Shown here: positions 56,586 to 64,000 of the stretch, in pieces | Layout: every line of letters begins with the position of its first letter | How positions within the stretch are numbered: the stretch's first letter is position 1 | Assembly (NCBI GenBank): GCA_023663145.1 | Contig: JAMPHZ010000003.1 | Coordinates: 1-64,000 of the forward strand | From: Odoribacter sp. | Lineage (GTDB): Bacteria; Bacteroidota; Bacteroidia; Bacteroidales; Muribaculaceae | Direction of reading: 5' to 3' | Length of the DNA: 64,000 nucleotides | Notes under the pieces: model-generated | The model's input: the letters and a program-made list of their open reading frames with translations, nothing else | What the model was told of the DNA's origin: nothing | The model's database searches: none | Program-made: the position numbers and the translations under genes

Positions 56586-58625
56586 TTAACCCCTGTTTTT
56601 TAGTTGTGCCATTACGTGCTCGAATATATTCCGGGGTGTAAACCCAAACTTCTCATCAAGCACAGCATAAGGTGCTGAAGCTCCAAAGCGGCTCATGCCG
56701 AAAACCGCACCATCGAAGCCCCGTATCGCCTTGAGTGTTGACGGTAACCCTGCCGTAAGGCCAAATTGTACCACGCCGGCGGGTAACACCTGCTCGCGGT
56801 AGCTTGCAGCCTGCTCATTGAAAAGACCGATCGAGGGCATAGAGACTACACGGGCATTAATCCCCGAAGCTGCCAACATGTCTGACACCTCGCACAGCAG
56901 CGACACTTCGGAGCCATTGGCGACGAGCACCACGTCAGGGTCGGAATCGGCACCTGTCACCACATAACCACCACGACGGGCACCGGCTGCATCGGCAAGA
57001 CGGTCACCGCCGGCTGATGGCAAATCTTTCAGGTCCTGTCGCGAAAGGATCAAGGCTGTGGGGGTGACATCATTGTGCATGGCCATATCCCAGCAGACTG
57101 AAGTCTCAGCTGCGTCAGCCGGGCGCAGGGCGAGAATCGACGGACGACCACTGAAATTGCGGACTTCTTCAAGAAGACGTATCTGTGCTTCCTGCTCAAT
57201 GGGCTCATGTGTCGGACCGTCTTCTCCTACCCGGAAAGAGTCGTGAGTCCAGATATACTTTACCGGAAGTTCCATCAGCGCGGCCATGCGAACTGCAGGT
57301 TTCATATAATCTGAGAAAACGAAGAATGTACCGCACGCAGCTATCATGCCTCCATGCAACACGATGCCGTTGCAAATAGCGGCCATTGTAAGTTCACTCA
57401 CACCTGCATGAAGGAATGCGCCCGAGAAATCTCCGGGAGTGAAAGCTCCTGTATTTTTAAGGAATGCGTCGGTCTTGTCACTGTTGGCGAGGTCGGCCGA
57501 TGACACTATCATATTACCTATATTGCGGGCAAGATAAGCAAGTACGTCAGCGGAAGCAGTGCGAGTCGCAATTCCAGGCTTGTGCGCGATTGCCTTAAGG
57601 TCAATAGCCGGAATATCTCCTGCAATGTAGCTCTCAAGTAACCGGGCGTCATCGGGATGTTCGGCAGCCCAGCGTGCATGTGCAGCCCGGCGCTCGGCAA
57701 CGATGTGGCGCAACTGCTCATTGCGGGATTCATAAAGCTCACGCGCCTCATCGAATATAGCCCACGGATCGGCCGGGTTACCGCCGAGATTGGCCACGGT
57801 GGCTCCAAAGTCGGCTCCGCTCTTGCTCAATGGCTGCCCATGTGTGGAGCATTGCCCCTCAAAGTTCTCGCCGTCGGCTTTGACACATCCTTTACCCATA
57901 ATGGTGCGGCCGAGGATAAGAGTGGGGCGCTTGGCTTCTTTATGAGCACGTCGCAGAGCTGCATCAAGTTCTTCAGCATCATTACCGTTCACCTCAATCA
58001 CATTCCACCCCCATGCATGATATTTGGCCGCATAGTCTTCCTCATCAACTGCCGATACATCGGTTGACAACTGTACGCCGTTGCAGTCATAGAACATGAT
58101 GAGATTGCTGAGCCCCAGGTATCCGGCTATACGACCGGCCCCCTGCGAGATTTCTTCCTGGATGCCGCCATCAGATATGAAAGCATATGTCTTGTGGGCG
58201 ATAGTCTCGCCGAAACGTGCGGCGAGAAACCGTTCGGCAATAGCACAACCGACAGCCATGGTATGTCCTTGACCAAGCGGACCGCTTGTATTCTCTATTC
58301 CTCTGCGCGGATCTACCTCTGGGTGACCGGGGGTAACCGATCCCCATTGGCGGAACTGACGAAGTTCATCAATAGAGAACTTTCCGGTAAGTGCAAGCAC
58401 AGCATAAAGCATGGGAGACATATGGCCGGGATCAAGGAAGAACCGGTCACGGGCAAACCATGTAGGGTCATCAGGGTCGGTGACAAGGTATTGCGAATAA
58501 AGCACGTTGACGAAGTCGGCTCCGCCCATAGCACCGCCGGGGTGACCCGAACGGGCATTCTCTACTGCGGCTGCGGCCAAGATGCGGATATTGTCGGCCG
58601 CGCGCTTCATTACTTTGATGTCCAT
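56586..58625 (-). CDS. tkt: Transketolase
   Basis: 679-aa thiamine-diphosphate enzyme of the pentose phosphate pathway. N-terminal TPP domain: AAAAVENARSGHPGGAMGGAD, PGHPEVDPRRGIENTSGPLG, and FISDGGIQEEISQGAGR. The pyrimidine domain has VSSADLANSDKTDAFLKN in place of the commonest pattern, and HDSFRVGEDGPTHEPIEQEA is intact. Full-length E. coli-like type, single chain. It lies 75 bases after the sugar transporter gene on the same strand; a dyad occupies the gap. Confidence 0.96.
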   Translation of the reverse strand: MDIKVMKRAADNIRILAAAAVENARSGHPGGAMGGADFVNVLYSQYLVTDPDDPTWFARDRFFLDPGHMSPMLYAVLALTGKFSIDELRQFRQWGSVTPGHPEVDPRRGIENTSGPLGQGHTMAVGCAIAERFLAARFGETIAHKTYAFISDGGIQEEISQGAGRIAGYLGLSNLIMFYDCNGVQLSTDVSAVDEEDYAAKYHAWGWNVIEVNGNDAEELDAALRRAHKEAKRPTLILGRTIMGKGCVKADGENFEGQCSTHGQPLSKSGADFGATVANLGGNPADPWAIFDEARELYESRNEQLRHIVAERRAAHARWAAEHPDDARLLESYIAGDIPAIDLKAIAHKPGIATRTASADVLAYLARNIGNMIVSSADLANSDKTDAFLKNTGAFTPGDFSGAFLHAGVSELTMAAICNGIVLHGGMIAACGTFFVFSDYMKPAVRMAALMELPVKYIWTHDSFRVGEDGPTHEPIEQEAQIRLLEEVRNFSGRPSILALRPADAAETSVCWDMAMHNDVTPTALILSRQDLKDLPSAGGDRLADAAGARRGGYVVTGADSDPDVVLVANGSEVSLLCEVSDMLAASGINARVVSMPSIGLFNEQAASYREQVLPAGVVQFGLTAGLPSTLKAIRGFDGAVFGMSRFGASAPYAVLDEKFGFTPRNIFEHVMAQLKNRG

Positions 58626-58639
58626 ATATAATTAATGTG

Positions 58640-58682
58640 TATAAGTGGCGCCGCCGGCATCCCCGACGATACACCACTTATA
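58640..58682 (-). promoter_or_regulatory. Intercistronic hairpin between the sugar transporter gene and tkt
   Basis: TATAAGTGG (58640-58648) and CCACTTATA (58674-58682) pair perfectly over 9 bp around a GC-rich 25-base loop, starting 14 bases before the tkt start codon. No T run, so more likely a processing or translation-control element than a terminator. Confidence 0.45.
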
Positions 58683-58700
58683 ATAATGCCAAAAGTTGTG

Positions 58701-60047
58701 TCAAAGTTCAGCCACCTGACCGTCTTCGACGAGTTCTTCTTTATTCTGCGGTTCTTTCGTGTCAGGTTTTGACAGGAAAAGGGCGTAAACAAGAAGATAA
58801 GCTGCGAGTGCCACAACAAGCCAGAAACTACCGAGCACCGATGTATTGGCGATAAAGCCCTGGATAGTCGGGAATATACCGCCGCCGCACACCATAACCA
58901 TAAACAGGCCGGATGCGATAGCCGTATACTTACCAAGGCCCTGCACAGACAGGTTAAAGATCGCGCCCCACATCACCGATGTACAGAAGCCACAGCACAC
59001 AAGAAGTATCGCGTTCAGTGGTACATTAACAGCACTGAAAAGCATCTTCCCTGAGTCAAAGCCCACGAAAGACACTGTTTTTTCACTTAGGATTATGCCA
59101 AGTACCACAAGCACGATAGAGCATAAAGAGGTAAACACGAGCATGGCACGCGATGACACTTTACCACCTATAAGGCCACCCAACAGACGGCCAACAAGCA
59201 TAAACAGCCAATACATGCCTACGACGGTGCCGGCTATCGCAGCCGATGCCAACAACGGATTACCGGTTATAACCGCCTCACTGCCGGCGAGATACTGAAG
59301 AGTCCAATTTGCGATACCTACTTCAATACCTACATAGCAAAATATGGCCACAAGCCCCCAACGCAGATTGGAGTACTTGAGAGCGTCGGCAATCTTGGGT
59401 TCGTTGCGTGAATCTTTTTTCTTGCCGAGATCAGGAGACTCAGGCAGGTCTGAGAAATATATGATAACGAATGCGAGAGCGAATATAGCCATGGCCATAT
59501 AGAACACAGGATTAGCCGAGGCAATCGTGCTGGCAGTGCCACCGATGAGGCCACCTACTATCACCGGAGCCAGTGTGGCGCCCAAAGAGTTGAATGTGCC
59601 GCCGAACTGCACCAGCTGATTACCTTGTTTCTGGTCTTTACCGAGAGAGTTCAGCATGGGGTTGACCACGGTATTGAGCATACACATTGAGAAACCGGCG
59701 ACAAAAGCACCGATAAGATAAACTACAACTGCATGGGTATTGCCTTCGATAAATCCGGACATGAATGTTATAAGCACGCCAAAGAAACCTACAGTGACGG
59801 CAGATAGAGCGGTGACGCGATAACCACGTTTCTCGAGAAGTTTACCTGCCGGATATCCCATGAAGGCATATGCGATGAAGTTAGCCAATGTGCCGAGTTG
59901 CGACAATACGGCATTTCCGCCGGTCATCTTCTTAATTACTTCGCCAAGAGGGTTTTGATAACCTGTGACGAAAGCGATCATAAAAAACAGTGCAAACATG
60001 ATTGCGATAGGCAATGCATAGCTGCGGTGTTGCTTTTGCTTTGACAT
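58701..60047 (-). CDS. FucP-type sugar MFS transporter
   Basis: 448-aa major facilitator protein with about 12 helices, of the fucose/glucose-galactose permease class. Seen are the N-terminal ALFFMIAFVTGYQNPLGEVI, the loop FMGYPAGKLLEKRGYRVTAL, FGGTFNSLGATLAPVIVGGL and a long central loop rich in Asp and Lys (LPESPDLGKKKDSRNEPKIA). It likely takes up hexoses by proton symport. It sits upstream of tkt on the same strand, so sugar import and pentose phosphate conversion may be co-expressed. Confidence 0.9.
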   Translation of the reverse strand: MSKQKQHRSYALPIAIMFALFFMIAFVTGYQNPLGEVIKKMTGGNAVLSQLGTLANFIAYAFMGYPAGKLLEKRGYRVTALSAVTVGFFGVLITFMSGFIEGNTHAVVVYLIGAFVAGFSMCMLNTVVNPMLNSLGKDQKQGNQLVQFGGTFNSLGATLAPVIVGGLIGGTASTIASANPVFYMAMAIFALAFVIIYFSDLPESPDLGKKKDSRNEPKIADALKYSNLRWGLVAIFCYVGIEVGIANWTLQYLAGSEAVITGNPLLASAAIAGTVVGMYWLFMLVGRLLGGLIGGKVSSRAMLVFTSLCSIVLVVLGIILSEKTVSFVGFDSGKMLFSAVNVPLNAILLVCCGFCTSVMWGAIFNLSVQGLGKYTAIASGLFMVMVCGGGIFPTIQGFIANTSVLGSFWLVVALAAYLLVYALFLSKPDTKEPQNKEELVEDGQVAEL

Positions 60048-60090
60048 TGAGTTTAGGGTTAGGAGGGTTTTTAAGGTTTGAAATTTTGTG

Positions 60091-60098
60091 CAAAGATA
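60091..60098 (-). promoter_or_regulatory. -7 box of the sugar transporter gene
   Basis: Minus strand TATCTTTG, about 43 bases before the start codon; no -33 TTTG in register. Confidence 0.55.
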
Positions 60099-60149
60099 AC
60101 TAAAAAAAAGGACAGAATGGTATAAAAAGCAAAAAAACAGTATTGCCTG

Positions 60150-60189
60150 ATTAAAAAATCGGGAGTGTTTCTATTGCAACACTCCCGAT
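60150..60189 (-). terminator. Terminator of the DUF4332 gene
   Basis: ATCGGGAGTGTT (60158-60169) pairs perfectly with AACACTCCCGAT (60178-60189), followed on the minus strand by six Ts. Confidence 0.9.
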
Positions 60190-60197
60190 ATAAGGTA

Positions 60198-60605
60198 TCA
60201 ATAAGTCATCACAGGTTTAAGCTCTTTGGCCTGATCAATCATTTTCTGAAGTTCTTTTTCAGAAGGCACTCTTCTGGTAAGATTTTTGGCATCGTTCACT
60301 TCTATAAGTTTCTTGTGAAGGTTCACTGCCACCCGGTGGGCGAGTTCCTTGACTGTATCAACCCCCGATGCCTCAAGAAGCTCAGCGAACTGTCCGGCCA
60401 CACCATTTATACGAAACAGGTCGGCATGGTTTGCCCATTTTAGAATCAATGCCTCGGGAATCCCGGTTTCTGCGGCAATTTGTGCACGTCCTTTCTTAGT
60501 AGAGGCCCGGTCAAGGAGTTCGTCTGTGGTGAAAATAGCGGCTGCCTCAAGTTTCAGTCCGAATGCCGGACCTATTCCTTCGATTTCTTGAATTTTATAG
60601 GTCAT
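60198..60605 (-). CDS. DUF4332 helix-hairpin-helix protein
   Basis: 135-aa cytoplasmic protein built of helix-hairpin-helix repeats. The N terminus YKIQEIEGIGPAFGLKLEAA has the IEGIG.A...L hairpin typical of DUF4332. A second one is FRINGVAGQFAELLEASGVD, followed by TVKELAHRVAVNLHKKLIEV. Such domains usually bind DNA backbone without sequence choice. No known function is assigned to the family. It is a single gene with a strong terminator. Confidence 0.88.
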   Translation of the reverse strand: MTYKIQEIEGIGPAFGLKLEAAAIFTTDELLDRASTKKGRAQIAAETGIPEALILKWANHADLFRINGVAGQFAELLEASGVDTVKELAHRVAVNLHKKLIEVNDAKNLTRRVPSEKELQKMIDQAKELKPVMTY

Positions 60606-60659
60606 GATGTTTTGATTTTAATGTTTAAGAAATAACATCCTGACAAAGTAAATGGTTGT

Positions 60660-60700
60660 AAAACAAGAAAGGCGCCACTGATGAGGCACCTTTCTTGTTT
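60660..60700 (-). terminator. Terminator of the GH20/duplicated-domain operon
   Basis: A 16-bp stem with one G-U pair (60661-60676 with 60685-60700) around an 8-base loop, followed on the minus strand by a short T run. Confidence 0.85.
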
Positions 60701-60733
60701 TACTTATATACACCCTTGATCGGGTAACTTCTG

Positions 60734-61915
60734 TCAGATGTCGTTGAAGTTGCCACCGCCACCTGTGTTTCCTTCGCTTTCTCTCTCGCGAAGATTCAAG
60801 TTGGCATCATCTTCATAAGCTATCTGCACCTGCATGTACTTTGACACTTTCACCATCACGTTTCCGCCGGGTGCGTCATAGAAAGCCGAATAGTGACATT
60901 TATCGTCTTTGATGGCCGCCACCTCATTGCCGTCTCCTTCGTCGTAGGGGTCAGCGAAGAAATCATATGAACTGCGCAGCGAGTATTTGTTATCGAACTG
61001 AGCCTTGTAATTGAGATATTCGCGTTTTATTGCGTTCCATGATGAAAGCTCGGGAAGATATACGGTCACACGCCACACCTGATCCGTGACAGGAGTACCA
61101 AATACATATATCTCACAATCTTTACCTGTAAAGGTTCCACGCATCGAAATACTGTGGTTCTCGGCGCTGCGCGACACAATCCGGCATCCTTTCTGGTTCA
61201 CAAGCTGCTGGGCAAATGAACTGATATTGCCACGCATGGGTATTCCCATGAACGCCATAGACTGTCCACCTGAATATGATCCACTGCCCGAGCCTGTGCC
61301 GCCGACACCACCGACAGATGAGCCTCCGGATGTTCCACCGGTTGATCCGCCGGTAGAAGAATCATCATACGGATAGTTTTCCGCGTCAATAAACGACAGC
61401 TGCACCTGCATGTAAGTTGATATTTTCACTACCAACAGACCACCGTCGGTAAAAAAGTCGGTATGATAATTTGTCTTGCCGGCTTTTACGGCTGCGACCT
61501 CATCACCGTCACCTTCGCGGTAGGGTGATTCGAACTCTGTCTCGGCTTCGTCAAAACGGAAACTTGAATTCGAGCGGTAGTCACGTACAAGCTTGTTGTA
61601 CTGATTCTTGATGGCATTCCATGTCGAGCATTCCGGCAGATATACATTCACACGGTATACCTGCTTTGTATCGTCATTGTCAAAAACATAGAACTCGCAG
61701 TTATTGTAACCTGCAAAACGACCCGAGAGGGTATATACCCCGGTTTCATCATTTTTTTCAACTATGCGCAGGCCTTTCTGTGACACGAGTTTATTGCAGA
61801 ACTGCGACAGTCGGCCATTCATTGGAATTCCCATGAAGGAGATGTGATCTGCCGCCTTGGCATTTGAGATAGCCATGGCGAAAATCAAGACCACGATGGA
61901 GAAAATTTTTTTCAT
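60734..61915 (-). CDS. Secreted protein with a tandemly duplicated unknown domain
   Basis: 393-aa exported protein of unknown function. Signal peptide 1-21 (ending SNAKA). Two copies of one roughly 150-residue domain, residues 25-177 and 220-369, share FMGIPM.G, a LV.QKG.RIV segment, YLPE.S.WNAIK, PY.EGDG.EVAA and KYMQVQ-type ends. A Gly/Ser-rich linker (residues 186-218) joins them and a short Gly-rich tail closes the protein. The copies are clearly diverged, so the duplication is not recent. It follows the GH20 gene by 18 bases. Confidence 0.8.
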   Translation of the reverse strand: MKKIFSIVVLIFAMAISNAKAADHISFMGIPMNGRLSQFCNKLVSQKGLRIVEKNDETGVYTLSGRFAGYNNCEFYVFDNDDTKQVYRVNVYLPECSTWNAIKNQYNKLVRDYRSNSSFRFDEAETEFESPYREGDGDEVAAVKAGKTNYHTDFFTDGGLLVVKISTYMQVQLSFIDAENYPYDDSSTGGSTGGTSGGSSVGGVGGTGSGSGSYSGGQSMAFMGIPMRGNISSFAQQLVNQKGCRIVSRSAENHSISMRGTFTGKDCEIYVFGTPVTDQVWRVTVYLPELSSWNAIKREYLNYKAQFDNKYSLRSSYDFFADPYDEGDGNEVAAIKDDKCHYSAFYDAPGGNVMVKVSKYMQVQIAYEDDANLNLRERESEGNTGGGGNFNDI

Positions 61916-61933
61916 GATCTGCTATATTTTGAA

Positions 61934-64000
61934 TTATTTAACATACAAAATCGACACCACCGATTGTAAACCTGACGGATGGGTAGCCAGCGCACGCACC
62001 TCCGTACATCCGGCCGGTAGTGTCACAGGCTCCACATAAACAGGAGAGGAGCTGTCAGGATTTGACCCATCGGTAGTGTAATGTATCTCAAGAACCGGTT
62101 CGCCGCAATCATATTGCGTATTCATCTTAAGCAAGCCGCCTTCAATCTCAATACCGGGTTGGGGAACATGGAATGTGTAGCCTTCCCTGACCCAATATGG
62201 TATTTCACGTGATTTAACCACAGCATTGAAATCGGGATCTGTATATGTTGAATCGGCGTTCCATGCACGTTCTGCAAGTCCAAGCATTTTGGGAAGCAAG
62301 AACGACTCAAGCATCTGGGGTGAACGCATCGTCTCGGCAAAGAGCTGCCCCTGCACGCCTATAACATTGGTAAACGCGCTGTCATCAACAGCACATAGGC
62401 GGCGTGGGTAGCCATGCAGTGCATCAAACTCATCAACATATCCACCCCACGATAACCCTCGCTCATAAGGATGCGGAGAATAACACATGTCAAGATAGAA
62501 ATGATCGACATTGCTAAGCACTGTGGGATACCCTGCACGTGCGCTTTGGGCTGTCACTGAGTTCTGATCACCCAATGTGCTCCAGCAGTTTACACTGAAT
62601 ACATGCGGGCGCACGGCGCTATTGTAATCATCATCATGTCCCACTGCTATTTCTTGCCATCCTGACACCGGAATATCAAGGGCATTAAGTTCTTCAAGCA
62701 ATTCTCGCACATATTTCAGATGCAGCAGGCGCTCATTGGTCATCCCCACCGAATCCATATAAGCCCGGGCAAGCGGACTGCCTGTCCACGCACCTTTGGC
62801 AACCTCATCTCCGCCGATATGCAGTGCGGGCATTGATATTCCGGCCTCCAGGTACATTTTTTTCAGTTCAGAGGCAACATGTGTCATGAACTTTACAGGC
62901 CCGGGTAACACAGGATTCATCACATTGTCATGAAATGACTGTGCCGAAGTGTAAACTGACGTGTCGGCCCGATCTATCAGGCAATATGTATCATCTCCGG
63001 TGGCACGGAATCTCTTCTCCATTGCCTTGATGGCGGCACGGGCATGACCGGGGGATTCCACTTCCGGGATTACGATGATTCCGAGGCTGTCAGCCTTGGC
63101 GAGCATTTTCACAAAATCAGCGCGGGTAAAAAATCCGTTGGCCGAACCTGCCGCAGAGTCAGGGTTACCGTCACCGGCAAATATCTGAGCCATATAATCA
63201 TGCTCGTTCATAGTATATCCACGCCGTGCACCTACTTCGGTCAGTTCAGGAAGACCCGGGATCTCCAGACGCCATGCCTCATCATCAGCAAAATGGAAGT
63301 GCAACACATTAAGACCATAGCGGGCCATCAGATCAAGCACTCGGTCAAGCTCGGCAGGGGATTGGTAATTCCTGGCGATGTCAATCATAACACCACGGTA
63401 GGGAAAATCAGGCCAATCTTCTATGACAGCACCGGGCACGGTTGTTCCCGGTTTAAAATCAAGGGCCTTAAGACGACGCAGTGCCAGGGGCATATCCTCC
63501 TTCGAGGCCTCTACAGTTACCACACCATCGCTTACAATGGCTCGCCACTGACCCGCACGACTGAATTCATCGGTCTCGACACATTCAATCCGACGGAATG
63601 GCGATGGCATCTCCCTCGTCATTTTCACGCTTTTAAACGAAGGTATCACACTGTAGAAAGTAACCTCTCCATCAGCCAGAGCCTGATTACGACCATAGAC
63701 GGAATCACCATATGGCATGACGTCCTCACCCCAGGGAGCGACCCATTGCTGCGGTGATGCGGTTATATCGGACCTGAAGAACGTAGTGGATGCCGGCTTG
63801 CCGGCTTTAACAGCATGAATGCCGTCGGGAGCGTAACATATACTGCGCAGCACCCCGTAGGTCTCAACCAATAATTCAACCGTATCAGCACCCTGACCGA
63901 ACCGCGGGGAGTCAATGCGATAATATCCCGGAACAATTTCTATCAAAGAGTCACCGGACGACAGCATTTTCATGCGACGGGCAAACTGATTGAAAGCGAC
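61934..64000 (-). CDS. Beta-N-acetylhexosaminidase, glycoside hydrolase family 20 (5' end outside the window)
   Basis: Partial gene: the frame stays open from the ATG at 63971-63973 to the window edge (nine more codons, VAFNQFARR), so the true start and signal peptide lie beyond the right end. At least 679 residues are visible. A GH20b-like N-terminal domain is followed by the TIM barrel (RGVMIDIARNYQSPAELDRV, GLNVLHFHFADDEAWRLEIP, IIVIPEVESPGHARAAIKAM) with the catalytic Asp-Glu pair in HIGGDEVAKGAW. The C terminus has a chitobiase-like beta domain (EIHYTTDGSNPDSSSPVYVE). It would cleave terminal GlcNAc or GalNAc, feeding NagB-type metabolism. Confidence 0.94.
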   Translation of the reverse strand, partial: VAFNQFARRMKMLSSGDSLIEIVPGYYRIDSPRFGQGADTVELLVETYGVLRSICYAPDGIHAVKAGKPASTTFFRSDITASPQQWVAPWGEDVMPYGDSVYGRNQALADGEVTFYSVIPSFKSVKMTREMPSPFRRIECVETDEFSRAGQWRAIVSDGVVTVEASKEDMPLALRRLKALDFKPGTTVPGAVIEDWPDFPYRGVMIDIARNYQSPAELDRVLDLMARYGLNVLHFHFADDEAWRLEIPGLPELTEVGARRGYTMNEHDYMAQIFAGDGNPDSAAGSANGFFTRADFVKMLAKADSLGIIVIPEVESPGHARAAIKAMEKRFRATGDDTYCLIDRADTSVYTSAQSFHDNVMNPVLPGPVKFMTHVASELKKMYLEAGISMPALHIGGDEVAKGAWTGSPLARAYMDSVGMTNERLLHLKYVRELLEELNALDIPVSGWQEIAVGHDDDYNSAVRPHVFSVNCWSTLGDQNSVTAQSARAGYPTVLSNVDHFYLDMCYSPHPYERGLSWGGYVDEFDALHGYPRRLCAVDDSAFTNVIGVQGQLFAETMRSPQMLESFLLPKMLGLAERAWNADSTYTDPDFNAVVKSREIPYWVREGYTFHVPQPGIEIEGGLLKMNTQYDCGEPVLEIHYTTDGSNPDSSSPVYVEPVTLPAGCTEVRALATHPSGLQSVVSILYVK

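Noticed and set aside
61256..61360. Gly/Ser-coding stretch as a DNA repeat or phase-variable tract
   Set aside because: Codons vary and there is no regular unit; it is a protein linker between two domain copies.
63971..63973. ATG as the true start of the GH20 gene
   Set aside because: The frame stays open to the window edge and no signal peptide follows this ATG; the gene is called partial instead.

Overview
The window is a chromosomal segment of an anaerobic Bacteroidota bacterium, most likely order Bacteroidales (a Muribaculaceae-type gut organism would fit; the family is inference). The pointers are the promoters (TTTG, 19-20 bases, then TAnnTTTG, the known Bacteroidota -33/-7 pattern), the zinc-free forms of S4, S14 and L36, Bacteroidales-restricted families (DUF4494, DUF5715, DUF6377, DUF1460), a pyruvate:ferredoxin oxidoreductase, and lipoproteins with a Cys lipobox. 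I see no tRNA or rRNA genes, insertion sequences, phage genes or CRISPR arrays.

Layout. 1-3.2 kb: a DUF1460 cell-wall amidase-like protein, enolase, and a lipoprotein with a LEA-like tail. 3.3-21.8 kb, minus strand: one continuous str-S10-spc-alpha ribosomal superoperon, rpsL to rplQ, with fusA, secY, map, infA and rpoA embedded and without tuf or adk. 22-28.6 kb: GluQ, an ECF sigma factor, pyruvate:ferredoxin oxidoreductase and NagB, each apparently its own unit. 28.7-31.9 kb: a tight four-gene plus-strand operon (cytidylate-kinase-like protein, an unknown 126-aa protein, a lipoprotein peptidyl-prolyl isomerase, an M16 peptidase). 32-40.3 kb, minus strand: YggS/DUF4494, a DUF6377 membrane regulator, a run of AGCS symporter-Lgt-BASS transporter-Crp/Fnr regulator, and YaaA. 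40.5-45.5 kb: a TolC-HlyD-MFS tripartite efflux operon plus a lipoprotein esterase. 45.7-53.4 kb: DUF5715, AsmA-like, HAD, aroB, ybaK, aroC in one tight run. 53.5-64 kb: YifB, an OmpA-type porin, a sugar transporter with transketolase, a DUF4332 protein, and a GH20 hexosaminidase followed by a duplicated-domain secreted protein. The GH20 gene runs off the right edge.

Most genes are ordinary housekeeping genes. The most interesting signals are non-coding. Inside the ribosomal superoperon nearly all intercistronic gaps are under 60 bases, but three are 205-234 bases long and lie exactly upstream of rpsG (S7), rpsH (S8) and rpsD (S4), the three proteins known as autogenous repressors of the str, spc and alpha operons in Escherichia coli. 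Each spacer folds by hand into nested helices, with competing pairings. Further signals are a possible small RNA with an operator-like dyad at about 33.1-33.3 kb, a TTTAGG/CCTAAA motif cluster on both sides of the DUF6377 gene, and near-leaderless promoters for gluQ and yaaA. All foldings were done by eye and no search was run.
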